A stretch of 64,000 bases of DNA from Oscillospiraceae bacterium (lineage in GTDB: Bacteria; Bacillota; Clostridia; Oscillospirales; Oscillospiraceae): the NCBI GenBank assembly GCA_017429835.1, contig JAFROD010000042.1, positions 52,145-116,144 of the forward strand, in the 5' to 3' direction. Positions 1-9,548 of the stretch are shown here, piece after piece. Position 1 is the first letter of the stretch, and each line of letters starts with the position of its first letter. Under the pieces are notes generated by a model that saw nothing but the letters and a program-made list of their open reading frames with translations, ran no database searches and was not told the DNA's origin. Both the position numbers and the translations under genes were made by a program.

Positions 1-948
<948 letters not shown>

Positions 949-985
949 TTTATAATTCGCCTGAACACGAAAGGAAGAAACATAC

Positions 986-2311
986 ATGAGAAAATTCCTT
1001 GCAATCCTCGTCTGCAGACTGATCCGCGTGATCGGCGGCTTCGTCGGCAAAGGGACAAGCCTGCCCGGAAAATACGCGCTCAAGATCTGCCCCGATATCC
1101 TTGCGCGCGTAAAAAAACCGAAGATGATCGTGGCGGTGACCGGCAGCAACGGCAAGACCTCCACGGTGGAGATGATCGCGTCCGTCCTGCAGGCGTCGGG
1201 AAAGACTGTCGCCTACAACGCCGAAGGCTCCAATCAGATCGAAGGCGTCACCACGATGATCCTCAATTCCTGCACCTGGGGCGGCAAGATGAAGCAGGAC
1301 GTCCTGCTGATCGAATCGGACGAGCGCTATACGAAGTACACCTTCAAATGGTTCCACCCGACGCATTACGTCATCACGAACCTCTACCGTGATCAGCTTA
1401 CGCGAAACGGTCATCCCCAGTGGGTCTACGACGCGATCAAGGAGAGCGTGTTCGACGATACGACGCTGATCCTGAACGCGGACGATCCGACGGTCTCCCT
1501 GTTCGGTCAGGGCCGCGAAAACGTCCTCTGGTTCGGGCTCGATCACAGCAGCGTGGATACGCAGGAGTTTATCGGCGCGTACAACGACGGGCTATACTGC
1601 CCCGTCTGCGGCAAACCGTTGAGCTACGACTACTATCACTTCAACCACGTCGGCAAGTATCACTGCGACGCGTGCGGCTTCAGACGCCACGACACGGACT
1701 ACACGGTCACGGACGTCGATCTGGAAAACAGCAGGATCACGGTCAACGGCAAGGACGAGATCAAGCTTGCCTTCCGCAGCGTATATAACATTTATAATAT
1801 TCTCGCCGCCTATACCGTCTGCACGCTGCTCGGCGTTCCGGGCGAGAAGATCGCGTCGCTTGTCAGCAACTATATTCTGAAAAACGGAAGATACATCGAA
1901 TTCACCCTCGGCGAGCACCCAGGCATCTTCCTGATCTCCAAGCACGAGAATTCGATCTCCTACGACCTGTCGTTCAAATTCGCGGTGTCGCAGAACGTCC
2001 CGTGCAGTATCGTGATCGTTGTGGACGCGGTCAGCCGCAAGTACTTCACGAGCGAGACCTCGTGGCTGTGGGACATCAATTTCGATCAGCTCAACGCGCC
2101 GCAGATCGAGAGCATCTACCTCTGCGGCAAGTACTGCAACGATCTTGCGACCCGCTTCTCCTTCACTGATATCCCGCAGGAGAAGCTCAAGGTCTTTGAG
2201 GACATCGACGCAGCCTGCGCGGAGCTGCGCGAGCACGGCTCACAGCAGCTTTACGCCGTGACCTGCTTCTCGGACAAGGACAAGCTGATGTCCAACGTAA
2301 CGGTGAAATGA
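986..2311 (+). CDS. murT: Mur ligase family protein MurT (lipid II isoglutaminyl synthase subunit)
   Basis: This is a 441-residue Mur-ligase-fold protein. The P-loop VTGSNGKTSTVEMI lies near residues 51-64, and a four-cysteine zinc ribbon (CPVCGKPL, then CDACGF) is inserted at about residues 208-232, which is the MurT signature. The C-terminal DUF1727 region carries TSWLWDINF, the motif whose Asp completes the GatD catalytic triad in the S. aureus complex. In the known complex MurT activates the D-Glu alpha-carboxylate of lipid II and GatD supplies ammonia. The RBS AAAGGAAG lies upstream of the ATG. The stop overlaps the beginning of the gatD region, so the pair should be co-transcribed. See the finding on GatD before assuming normal amidation. 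Confidence 0.93.
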   Translation: MRKFLAILVCRLIRVIGGFVGKGTSLPGKYALKICPDILARVKKPKMIVAVTGSNGKTSTVEMIASVLQASGKTVAYNAEGSNQIEGVTTMILNSCTWGGKMKQDVLLIESDERYTKYTFKWFHPTHYVITNLYRDQLTRNGHPQWVYDAIKESVFDDTTLILNADDPTVSLFGQGRENVLWFGLDHSSVDTQEFIGAYNDGLYCPVCGKPLSYDYYHFNHVGKYHCDACGFRRHDTDYTVTDVDLENSRITVNGKDEIKLAFRSVYNIYNILAAYTVCTLLGVPGEKIASLVSNYILKNGRYIEFTLGEHPGIFLISKHENSISYDLSFKFAVSQNVPCSIVIVVDAVSRKYFTSETSWLWDINFDQLNAPQIESIYLCGKYCNDLATRFSFTDIPQEKLKVFEDIDAACAELREHGSQQLYAVTCFSDKDKLMSNVTVK

Positions 2312-2319
2312 GGTGCGCT

Positions 2320-3039
2320 ATGGAACTGAAGCTTTTGCATCTATACGATGACGTGATGAATCTGTACGGGGAGTACGCGAACGTCTCCGTGCTAGCGCGG
2401 TATCTTTCCGATCTGGGCTGCACGGTCAGCGTGGACACGCTCTCCCTGTATGAGGAAAAGGACATTTCCGGCTACGACTTTTACTACATGGGCTCCGGTA
2501 CGGAGCGCAGACAGCGGCTTGCGCTGACGCAGCTTGTGAAGTACCGCGACGCGCTGAACGCGGCATGCGACGAAGGGCGGGTCATGCTTTTTACCGGCAA
2601 CAGCTTCGAGCTGCTCGGCAGGAAGATCACGGACGCGGACGGCAATGAATTCGAGGGCTTGCGGTTGGCGTCGTTCGAGACGGTCGAGGGCAAACGCCGC
2701 ATCGTCGGCGACTGCATCGCGGAGTTTGACGGCTTTGACGACGTGCTGGTCGGCTTCATCAACAAGTGCAGCAGGATCAGCGGCGTGGAACAGCCGCTGT
2801 TCAATCTGCTGATGGGTGCGGGAAACGAGGGCGACAAGGGTGCCGAGGGGTTCCGGAAGAATCACTGCTTCGGCACGCATTTAACCGGCCCGATCCTCGT
2901 CAAGAACCCCGCCATGCTGCGTTATATCGCCGCGCTCCTCGGCGCGCAGAGCCCCGAGCGCGTGACCTATCCGTTCATGGAAAAGGGCTATGAAACGACG
3001 GCGTCCGAGTTGAGAAAGCGCCTGGAAGCAATGAAATGA
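2320..3039 (+). CDS. gatD: GatD-like class I glutamine amidotransferase, catalytic residues missing
   Basis: The 239-residue protein has the GatD/CobQ-type fold. It begins LKLLHLYDDVMNLYGEYANV and has the GPILVKNP segment near the C-terminus, and it sits directly behind murT. I use ATG 2320, which has GAGGTG five bases upstream, rather than the ATG at 2308. At the nucleophile elbow, where the family usually reads ICGGYQLLG, this protein has FTGNSFELLG, with no Cys. Where the family has Y-x-H-G before P-L-L-P-K-N-P, it reads THLTGPILVKNP, so the catalytic His is also absent. I infer it cannot hydrolyse glutamine in the usual way. It may be a structural partner of MurT, or MurT may use free ammonia. 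Confidence 0.85.
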   Translation: MELKLLHLYDDVMNLYGEYANVSVLARYLSDLGCTVSVDTLSLYEEKDISGYDFYYMGSGTERRQRLALTQLVKYRDALNAACDEGRVMLFTGNSFELLGRKITDADGNEFEGLRLASFETVEGKRRIVGDCIAEFDGFDDVLVGFINKCSRISGVEQPLFNLLMGAGNEGDKGAEGFRKNHCFGTHLTGPILVKNPAMLRYIAALLGAQSPERVTYPFMEKGYETTASELRKRLEAMK

Positions 3040-3042
3040 AAT

Positions 3043-3076
3043 AACCGCCGCCGCTCAGAACTGAGCGGCGGCGGTT
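3043..3076. terminator. bidirectional intrinsic terminator between gatD and ribU
   Basis: A 16-bp perfect stem (AACCGCCGCCGCTCAG and its complement) with an AA loop lies between the convergent gatD and ribU genes. The flanking bases are short A/T tracts on both sides. Confidence 0.75.
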
Positions 3077-3085
3077 TATTATCGT

Positions 3086-3685
3086 TTATCGTTTGCCCTT
3101 GAAAAGAGGGGAGAGCGGCTTATAAATCAGCATGGAAACTGCCACGCTGATCAGCCCTTTCACAAGCGTAAAGGGAAGATTGAAGATCAGCAACGCTTCC
3201 AACATATTGCCGACAGAGGGCAGGATCGCCTGATACATTCCGAGGACGGCTTGCTCGGGGAAGCCGAGCACGCTGTAATACAACGGATAGATCACGAAGT
3301 AATTGAGCGGCACGCTGACGAGCGCCATGGCAGCGGCGCCGAAAACGCCGGCAAGGAGCGCGTTTACTTTCGTTTTCTTATGCTGATAAATCAGCCCCGC
3401 GACCAAAACAAATGTCGCGCCGAGCAGAAAATTGGAAAGCTCGCCGACAAAACCGCTCTGGGAAACGGCAAGGTGAATCAGGTTTTTCAACAACTGAATC
3501 AAAACACCGGCAAGCGGGCCGAACGCGAATGCGCCGAGCAGCGCGGGCAGATCGGAAAAGTCCAGCTTCAAAAAGCTCGGCACGATGGGAATGGAAATCT
3601 CAAGATACTGTAAAACGACGGCAACGGCGGTGAGCACGCCGACCACGGCGATCATTCGCGCGTTGATTCTTTTCTTTGTATTCAT
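3086..3685 (-). CDS. ribU: riboflavin ECF transporter substrate-binding subunit RibU
   Basis: This 199-residue, strongly hydrophobic S-component has about six membrane helices. It includes the ECF S-component segments LDFSDLPALLGAFAFGPLAG and NFLLGATFVLVAGLIY, and ends in a basic tail (PLFKGKR). RibU binds riboflavin and works with the shared EcfA/A'/T module, which is not in this window. Two ATGs are adjacent (3688 and 3685); GGAGGA spacing favours the second. The gene sits behind an FMN riboswitch with a terminator, which strongly supports riboflavin as substrate. Confidence 0.93.
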   Translation of the reverse strand: MNTKKRINARMIAVVGVLTAVAVVLQYLEISIPIVPSFLKLDFSDLPALLGAFAFGPLAGVLIQLLKNLIHLAVSQSGFVGELSNFLLGATFVLVAGLIYQHKKTKVNALLAGVFGAAAMALVSVPLNYFVIYPLYYSVLGFPEQAVLGMYQAILPSVGNMLEALLIFNLPFTLVKGLISVAVSMLIYKPLSPLFKGKR

Positions 3686-3698
3686 CATATTCCTCCGT

Positions 3699-3730
3699 AA
3701 AAAACGCCCGAAGAAGAACTCTTCGGGCGT
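3699..3730 (-). terminator. riboswitch-controlled attenuator terminator upstream of ribU
   Basis: On the minus strand a stem ACGCCCGAAG/CTTCGGGCGT (3704-3730) is followed by a run of six U. The ribU RBS comes immediately after. The position between the FMN aptamer and the gene indicates control by premature termination when FMN is bound. Confidence 0.85.
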
Positions 3731-3744
3731 GGAATTTGAAATTC

Positions 3745-3878
3745 CGTCTTCTTTCATCCAGACTGTACTGTCGGTTTCGGAATCGCACCGAATCCTGCGC
3801 TGACGCGCTCGCGGACTAAAGTCGAGGGGAGTCGAACTTATCACCGCCGGTCGGGAATCGCACCCTGCCCTGAAGACA
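3745..3878 (-). promoter_or_regulatory. FMN riboswitch (RFN element)
   Basis: On the minus strand the conserved RFN blocks appear in order: CAGGGCAGGGTG, ATTCCCGACCGGCGGT, GACTTTAGTCCGCGAG, CGATTCCGAAACCGACAG and TACAGTCTGGATGAAAGAAG. This is the full FMN aptamer core. It lies in the 5' leader of ribU and is followed by an intrinsic terminator, so high FMN should shut off riboflavin uptake. Confidence 0.96.
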
Positions 3879-3896
3879 ATATGCACATGCAAAAGG

Positions 3897-3925
3897 ATTA
3901 TAACAGAATTGTAACCAAAATGCAA
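3897..3925 (-). promoter_or_regulatory. promoter for the ribU riboswitch transcript
   Basis: On the minus strand TTGCAT (3925-3920) and TATAAT (3902-3897) are 17 bases apart. Transcription would start just ahead of the FMN aptamer. Confidence 0.7.
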
Positions 3926-3961
3926 CTCTTTTTTTCTAAAATGTTTTGTGCTATAATTCAA

Positions 3962-4507
3962 TTAGTCTTCCGGGGCGCATTCCGTTACGGCCTCGGTCGC
4001 GGCTTCCGTCGGCTCTGTCACGGGTTCCGTCGCCTGCGATTCCGCCTGCGGCTTGCAGAAGCCGTGGATCACGCCGTCCGGCGCGGTGTTCGTCACGTCG
4101 CCGCCGATGATGACGCCGTCGAAGACCAGAATGCTCGCGTAGACGGGACTGGACGCGTCCGGATAATTCAAGATCTCGTAGACGTACCGCATGACCTCCT
4201 TGCCCGCGTACTGCGTCAGGTCGTAGCCCTGACTCTTCTGCAGATCGTTGTAACGGGCAAAGACCCTGTTGTCTGCGGTGTCCGGAATGCGCACCTTCTG
4301 CGCTTCCTTCGGCTCGGCGTTGACGCTCCAGCCGTAGGTCGCCAGGAACGCAACGCGCTCTTCGTTGGTGCTGCCCGTCGGCTTTGCGTCAGCGGCAGGC
4401 GAAGCGTCGGCAGTGGCGAGCAGGACGATCAGCAAAACCGCCGCGATCAGAATGACGCCTGCCGCGATCAGCTTCGATTTTGAGAGTTTTGCGGTCAGAA
4501 CAAACAT
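3962..4507 (-). CDS. DUF4830 domain-containing membrane-anchored protein
   Basis: The 181-residue protein has an N-terminal membrane anchor (LIAAGVILIAAVLLIVLLA). The central region resembles DUF4830 (EERVAFLATYGWSVNAEP ... VFARYNDLQKSQGYDLTQYA). The tail is rich in Thr, Glu and Pro (ATEPVTEPTEAATEAVTE). I chose ATG 4507 because a G-rich Shine-Dalgarno (GGGGGG) precedes it; the longer frame upstream has no support. DUF4830 proteins are extracytoplasmic-facing and of unknown function in Clostridia. It is transcribed divergently from the pseudouridine synthase. Confidence 0.75.
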   Translation of the reverse strand: MFVLTAKLSKSKLIAAGVILIAAVLLIVLLATADASPAADAKPTGSTNEERVAFLATYGWSVNAEPKEAQKVRIPDTADNRVFARYNDLQKSQGYDLTQYAGKEVMRYVYEILNYPDASSPVYASILVFDGVIIGGDVTNTAPDGVIHGFCKPQAESQATEPVTEPTEAATEAVTECAPED

Positions 4508-4583
4508 GTAATTCCCCCCGATAGTAATGAAGTAATACACTGTATGTCCGCTGAAGGACGAATATACCGAAAGGAGCGTCGCC

Positions 4584-5312
4584 ATGCAGAGACTGGATCG
4601 GTTTCTCTCCGAAGCCGGCGTGGAATCGCGCAGAAAACTGAAGGACGTGATACGCTCCGGCAGGTTGACGGTCAACGGTGCGGTCTGCACCGCGCCGGAT
4701 CAAAAAATCGACGAAAAGACTGCGGTGATCAAGCTTGACGGTCAGGTGATCGGCAGAGGAGCCAAGCGGATCGTCGTGATGATGCACAAGCCGGCAGGCT
4801 GCGTGACGGCGGCGACGGACGACCGCTATCCGACCGTGATGGAGCACCTTCCGCCGGAGTACAGGCGCCTGATGCCGATCGGCAGGCTCGATATGGAAAC
4901 GGAAGGTCTGCTGCTCTTTACCAACGACGGCGATCTTGCGCACCGTTTGATCTCGCCGAAGCACGGGGTTGAAAAGAGCTATTACGCTGAACATGCCGGG
5001 ACGGCGGACGCAGACGACGTCGCCGCATTTGCGGCGGGCTGTGTCCTGAAGGACGGCACGAAATGCCTCCCCGCCGTATTGGAGCCGCTCGGGGAAGGGA
5101 AGTCTCTGGTGCGGGTGCGGGAAGGAAAGTATCATCAGGTGCGCCGTATGCTCGCCAGCCGCGGCAAACCGGTGTCTTATCTCCGGCGCATCTCCGAAGG
5201 CAGTCTCGAATTGGGCGATCTCCCGATCGGAATGACGCGTGAGCTGACAGATTTGGAAATCGAGCAGTTGGAATCTGTTGATTTTGACGAAAAATTTTTC
5301 AAAGAAAACTGA
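4584..5312 (+). CDS. rsuA: 16S rRNA pseudouridine synthase, RsuA/RluB family
   Basis: The 242-residue enzyme has an N-terminal S4 RNA-binding domain (MQRLDRFLSEAGVESRRKLK). The catalytic domain contains GRLDMETEGLLLFTNDGDLA, where the Asp after GRL is the conserved catalytic residue. KYHQVRRMLA near the C-terminus is also a family motif. The enzyme isomerises a specific uridine in rRNA. RsuA (16S position 516) is the likely assignment from length and motifs; RluB-type 23S specificity cannot be excluded by eye. The RBS AAAGGAG supports the start. Confidence 0.88.
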   Translation: MQRLDRFLSEAGVESRRKLKDVIRSGRLTVNGAVCTAPDQKIDEKTAVIKLDGQVIGRGAKRIVVMMHKPAGCVTAATDDRYPTVMEHLPPEYRRLMPIGRLDMETEGLLLFTNDGDLAHRLISPKHGVEKSYYAEHAGTADADDVAAFAAGCVLKDGTKCLPAVLEPLGEGKSLVRVREGKYHQVRRMLASRGKPVSYLRRISEGSLELGDLPIGMTRELTDLEIEQLESVDFDEKFFKEN

Positions 5313-5417
5313 AACATTTTGCTTAAAAAATTCATCGTGCTTTGTCCATATTCACGAAAAACTATAAAAAATCCATAAAAACGACCCTCTGAAATGAAAT
5401 AAAATGTCTAAAAACAC

Positions 5418-5446
5418 TTGCAATCTGTTGAAAAAAGGAGTATGAT
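5418..5446 (+). promoter_or_regulatory. promoter upstream of the CdaR-like regulator and ftsEX operon
   Basis: TTGCAA (5418-5423), a 17-base spacer and TATGAT (5441-5446). The leader up to the ATG at 5504 contains a small TGCC...GGCA hairpin (5460-5474) and the RBS AAGGAGG. Confidence 0.55.
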
Positions 5447-5503
5447 TGCATGTAGAATTTTGCCTACTATCGGCATTTTCCCGAAAGACAAGGAGGACGG
5501 CTT

Positions 5504-6595
5504 ATGGCAAGTCGTATGTTTCAGAGTGTGATCGAACAGCTTTGCGAAGCTTCTCAGCGCACGATCGGTGTGATCGACGCGGAGGGTACCGTGATCTCCT
5601 GCGGCAATACCGCGCTGTTGGGCGAGCGTTTTCCGGACGCTGTCGCTGCGGTGAACGCGGATCCGGAGAATCCGGTCTTCGTCGGCGGACGTACGTTTTT
5701 TGCGCTGAAAGGATGGAACCAGACCTTTGGCTACTGCGTCTTTACAGAAGGTGCCGACGAGCAGTCTGCGGCGATCGCCCGCATGGCGCAGGTCTCCCTC
5801 GGCTTCACCAAGAGTTATTATGAGGAGAAGCACGACAAGGGAACCTTCGTTAAGAATATCATCACGGACAATATCCTCCCGGGCGACATCTATATCCGCG
5901 CGAAGGAGCTCCATTTCCAGACGGAGCAGCCGCGCGTGGTCTTCCTTGTCCGCCAGCGCGGACACGCGGACGTTTCCGTGGTGGAGCTGCTGCAGTCCAT
6001 GTTCAACGATCAGCAGGATTTCGTCATCAGCGTCAATGAGACGGATCACGCCGTGATCTGCCACGTTGCGCCGGACGTGACCGGCGAAGAGCTGACACAG
6101 ATGGCGAAGAACATTGAAGATCGTCTGAAGACCGAGCTGTTCGCCCGCACGACGATCGGCATCGGCACGGTCTCCGAGCATCTGCGCGAGCTTGCGGATT
6201 CTTATAAAGAGGCGCAGGTCGCCATTGAGATCGGCAAGGTCTTCGACACCGAAAAGACCGTCATCAACTATGAAAACCTCGGCATCGGGCGTCTGATCTA
6301 TCAGCTCCCGACGACCCTGTGCGATATTTTCCTGTCCGAAGTGTTCAAGAAGAATTCCATCGACTCGCTGGATCAGGAGACACTGTTCACGATCAACATG
6401 TTCTTTGAGAACAGCCTGAACGTTTCCGAGACCTCCCGCAAGCTGTTCGTTCACAGAAATACGCTGGTCTACCGCCTGGAAAAGATCAAGAAGCTGACCG
6501 GACTCGATCTGCGCGAATTCGACGATGCGATCATTTTCAAGGTCGCGCTGATGGTCAAAAAGTATCTCGCTTCCCGCGAGAGCCGAATGATGTAA
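5504..6595 (+). CDS. CdaR/PucR-family transcriptional regulator
   Basis: The 363-residue protein begins with a possible sensory segment (TIGVIDAEGTVISCGN, PAS-like by appearance). The middle resembles the CdaR GGDEF-like domain (TTIGIGTVSEHLRELADSYK). It ends with the PucR helix-turn-helix (LFVHRNTLVYRLEKIKKLTG, about residues 320-340). The ATG has AAGGAGG upstream. It stands 16 bases ahead of ftsE and has its own promoter, so it probably leads the ftsEX transcript and may control it. The signal it senses cannot be told from sequence. Confidence 0.82.
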   Translation: MASRMFQSVIEQLCEASQRTIGVIDAEGTVISCGNTALLGERFPDAVAAVNADPENPVFVGGRTFFALKGWNQTFGYCVFTEGADEQSAAIARMAQVSLGFTKSYYEEKHDKGTFVKNIITDNILPGDIYIRAKELHFQTEQPRVVFLVRQRGHADVSVVELLQSMFNDQQDFVISVNETDHAVICHVAPDVTGEELTQMAKNIEDRLKTELFARTTIGIGTVSEHLRELADSYKEAQVAIEIGKVFDTEKTVINYENLGIGRLIYQLPTTLCDIFLSEVFKKNSIDSLDQETLFTINMFFENSLNVSETSRKLFVHRNTLVYRLEKIKKLTGLDLREFDDAIIFKVALMVKKYLASRESRMM

Positions 6596-6611
6596 GAAAT
6601 TTGGTGATAAA

Positions 6612-7298
6612 ATGATTGATTTAATCAACGTAACGAAAACGTATGAAACCGGCACGCATGCGCTCAACGGCATCGACATGCACATTGACGACGGCGAGTT
6701 CGTCTTTCTGGTCGGTCAGTCCGGCTCGGGCAAATCGACGATCATCAAGCTGCTGACGGCAGAGCTGAAGCCGACCTCCGGCTCCATTCTGGTCAACGGC
6801 TACAAGCTCGAATCCATCAAGCGTTCCTCCGTGCCCTATATGCGCCGGACGCTTGGCGTTATTTTCCAGGACTTCCGCCTGATCGAAAACAAGACGGTCT
6901 ATGAAAACGTTGCCTTTGCCATGCGCGTGATCGGCGCGTCGAATAAGGAGATCAAGAAGCGCGTGCCGTACGTGCTCGAGCTGGTCGGTCTGGAGAACAA
7001 GGGCCGCCGCCTGCCGAACGAGCTGTCCGGCGGCGAGCAGCAGCGTGTCGCGATCGCCCGCGCGCTCATCAACAATCCCACGATGATCATCGCCGACGAG
7101 CCGACCGGCAACCTCGATCCGGCGCGCTCGTTTGAGATCATGCTCCTTTTGGAGAAGATCAATTCCCTCGGCACGACGGTCATGGTCGTTACGCACGAAA
7201 AGGGTCTGGTCGACCGCTTTACCAAGCGCGTCGTCGCCATTGAAGAAGGCAAGGTCATCAGCGACGGAATGGACGGGTATTACGACTATGAAGCATAA
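6612..7298 (+). CDS. ftsE: cell division ATP-binding protein FtsE
   Basis: This 228-residue ABC ATPase has Walker A GQSGSGKST at residues 35-43, the signature LSGGEQQRVAIARAL near residue 138, Walker B MIIADEPTGNLD near residue 160, and the H-loop VVTHEKG. It energises FtsX, which controls peptidoglycan hydrolases at the division site. It overlaps ftsX by 11 bases, the usual arrangement, which separates it from other MacB-type ATPases. Confidence 0.96.
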   Translation: MIDLINVTKTYETGTHALNGIDMHIDDGEFVFLVGQSGSGKSTIIKLLTAELKPTSGSILVNGYKLESIKRSSVPYMRRTLGVIFQDFRLIENKTVYENVAFAMRVIGASNKEIKKRVPYVLELVGLENKGRRLPNELSGGEQQRVAIARALINNPTMIIADEPTGNLDPARSFEIMLLLEKINSLGTTVMVVTHEKGLVDRFTKRVVAIEEGKVISDGMDGYYDYEA

Positions 7299-8169
7299 TA
7301 ATTTCGGGTATTTACTGGGCGAAGGCTTCCGCGCGGTATTCAAGCACGGCTTTATGTCCTTCGCGGCGATCAGCATCACGGTTGCCTGTCTTGTGATCAT
7401 CAACAGCTTCCTGCTGATTTGCTACAACCTCAACCTGACGGTCGAGGACGTGCAGAAGCAGACGCGGATCGTCGTCTGTATCGACGAAAACTATACCGAG
7501 GCGCAGTCCAAGAGCGTCGGCTCGGATATCAATCTGTTGGACAACGTCGCCAATGCAGAGTTCGTTCCCCGCGCAGAAGCGCTGGAAATCTTCATGGGCG
7601 ATTCCGACCGTTCTCTGTTCGATGGCCTGGATCCGCAGTCCATGCGCGACCAGTTTGAGATCACGCTGGTGGATAACGCCAAGATTTCGGAGACCAAAGC
7701 GGAGCTGGAGAGCATTACCGGCGTCGCCGTCGTCTACGCCGACGTCGAGGTCGGCAATGCGCTGGCGACGATCCGCACGGTGCTGTACATCGCCTCGCTT
7801 GCGATTGCCGCCGTTCTGCTCGTCGTTTCGCTGATCATCATTTCCAACACGATCCGCCTTGCCATGCTCGACCGCCGCGAGGAGATCGCGATCATGAAGA
7901 TGGTCGGCGCGACGAACAGCTTTATCCGCTTCCCGTTCTTCGTGGAGGGCTTTATCCTCGGCTTCTTCGGCGCAGTGCTGTCGTTCTTTATCGAATGGGG
8001 CCTGTATGAACTGATCCGTAAAGCGGTTCTGAACACGGGCTTGAAAGTCCTGACGGTCGTGCCGTTTGCCGAGGTCATGATGCCCATGGCGGTGATTTGC
8101 GCGGTTGCGGGCTTCTTTATCGGTATCTTCGGCAGCTTGATGTCCATCCGCCGTTTCCTGAAAGTCTGA
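7288..8169 (+). CDS. ftsX: cell division protein FtsX
   Basis: The 293-residue permease has one N-terminal membrane helix (FAAISITVACLVIINSFLLI). An extracellular domain of about 110 residues follows (VEDVQKQTRIVVCIDENYTE onward). Three more helices make up the C-terminal FtsX domain, with the conserved IRLAMLDRREEIAIMKMVGA between the second and third. The start at 7288 lies inside the end of ftsE. The extracellular domain would contact the M23 protein encoded next, as FtsX does with PcsB or CwlO in other Gram-positives. Confidence 0.96.
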   Translation: MKHNNFGYLLGEGFRAVFKHGFMSFAAISITVACLVIINSFLLICYNLNLTVEDVQKQTRIVVCIDENYTEAQSKSVGSDINLLDNVANAEFVPRAEALEIFMGDSDRSLFDGLDPQSMRDQFEITLVDNAKISETKAELESITGVAVVYADVEVGNALATIRTVLYIASLAIAAVLLVVSLIIISNTIRLAMLDRREEIAIMKMVGATNSFIRFPFFVEGFILGFFGAVLSFFIEWGLYELIRKAVLNTGLKVLTVVPFAEVMMPMAVICAVAGFFIGIFGSLMSIRRFLKV

Positions 8170-8212
8170 TAATCAAGAAAAACGGTTTGTATTTGAGGAT
8201 AGGAGGAATACT

Positions 8213-9472
8213 ATGTATAAGTACAGAAGACTTCTGATTTCTCTGATCGCCGCACTGCTGATCGTTTCGCTTCTTGCCGGCGTTATCGTTTTGATCGCCA
8301 ACGCGAAGACCTCCGCTGAGATTCAGGCGGAGATCGACGAACTGGAAGATCAGTCCGACGAGCTGGAGCAGCAGCGCAGCGCGCTCGAAGCGCAGATCAA
8401 GGAGAATGAGAACAAAACGCTGAACATCGTCGAGCAGAAGGCGCAGGTCGATCAGGAGATCGAGCTGACCCGTCTGGAAATCGAGAACGTCACCGAGCAG
8501 GTGCACCAGTACAATCTGCTGATTTCCGAGAAGCAGGCGGAGCTGGACGAACTGCAGGGACGGCAGGACGAGTTGTTCGGACGCTATAAGCTTCGCATGC
8601 GCGCCATGCAGGAGCGCGGCGAGATTTCCTACTGGTCGGTGCTGATCGAGGCGGAGAGCTTTGCTGAAATGCTCAACTGCCGCGCCATGATCGAGGAGAT
8701 CGCAAAGACCGATCAGCGCATGATGGATCAGATGCGCGCGCTTGCGTCCGAAGTCATTGCCGCCAAGGAAGATCTGGCTGCGCAGAAAGTCATTCTCGAG
8801 CAGAAGAAGGCGGAGCTTTCCGAGGCGCAGCAGATCCTGGATGAGAAGCGTGCCGAGTCCGACCGGCTTCTTGCCGAGCTCGTCGCGGATAAGATCGAAC
8901 TGATCAAGCTCGACGAGGAATACGAAGCGCAGATGTCTGCGCTGTCGGACGAGATCGCCGTACTGGAGGCGGAAAAGACCGCCGCGCTGCAGGCGGAATG
9001 GCTCGCGGCACATCCCCCCGCACCTCCCACGCCGGACAATCCCGACCCGAAGCCGGACTACCCGAGCAACGGCGAGGGCTTCCTGTTCCCGCTTGACCGC
9101 AGCGGCTACGTTTGCGTGACCAGCTCATACGGCTACCGCGTCCACCCCATCACCGGCAACTACACGATGCACAACGGCGTCGACCTTGCGGCGTATCAGG
9201 GCACGGCGATCTACGCCACCAAGAGCGGCTACGTCACCACGGCGACTTATAACTACGCCTACGGCAATTACGTGACGATCAACCACATGGACGGCTTCTC
9301 GTCCCTCTACGGGCACATGATCTATTCTACTGTCAGCGAAGGGCAATTCGTCTCGCAGGGCGAGATCATCGGCTACGTCGGTTCCACCGGCTATTCCACC
9401 GGCCCGCATCTGCACTTTACCATTTACTACAACGGCGATACCGTCAACCCGATGAATTATATTTCCGGCTGA
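8213..9472 (+). CDS. M23 family peptidoglycan hydrolase with coiled coil (PcsB/EnvC-like)
   Basis: The 419-residue secreted protein begins with a signal/anchor helix (LLISLIAALLIVSLLAGVIV). A long coiled coil of Glu/Gln/Leu-rich heptads follows at about residues 35-265, then a Pro-rich linker (PPAPPTPDNPDPKPDYP). It ends in a LytM/M23 domain with the metal ligands HNGVDL near residue 320 and HLHF near residue 400. The layout and its place behind ftsEX match hydrolases or activators gated by FtsEX. Because the M23 zinc ligands are present, it is probably an active endopeptidase rather than a degenerate activator. Confidence 0.92.
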   Translation: MYKYRRLLISLIAALLIVSLLAGVIVLIANAKTSAEIQAEIDELEDQSDELEQQRSALEAQIKENENKTLNIVEQKAQVDQEIELTRLEIENVTEQVHQYNLLISEKQAELDELQGRQDELFGRYKLRMRAMQERGEISYWSVLIEAESFAEMLNCRAMIEEIAKTDQRMMDQMRALASEVIAAKEDLAAQKVILEQKKAELSEAQQILDEKRAESDRLLAELVADKIELIKLDEEYEAQMSALSDEIAVLEAEKTAALQAEWLAAHPPAPPTPDNPDPKPDYPSNGEGFLFPLDRSGYVCVTSSYGYRVHPITGNYTMHNGVDLAAYQGTAIYATKSGYVTTATYNYAYGNYVTINHMDGFSSLYGHMIYSTVSEGQFVSQGEIIGYVGSTGYSTGPHLHFTIYYNGDTVNPMNYISG

Positions 9473-9490
9473 TTCCTTTTGACTTACGAT

Positions 9491-9517
9491 CCCGGAGCCT
9501 GCATCGCAGGCTCCGGG
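9491..9517 (+). terminator. stem-loop after the M23 gene
   Basis: A 12-bp perfect stem (CCCGGAGCCTGC) with an ATC loop. No U tract follows, so termination may be weak, or the structure may only stabilise mRNA between the M23 and ctpA genes. Confidence 0.45.
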
Positions 9518-9548
9518 CATACGATTATTATGCGCATTGGAGAGTAAT

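Noticed and set aside
9537..9548. TTG start for the S41 protease
   Set aside because: The ATG at 9549 has correct RBS spacing and gives a proper lipoprotein signal.
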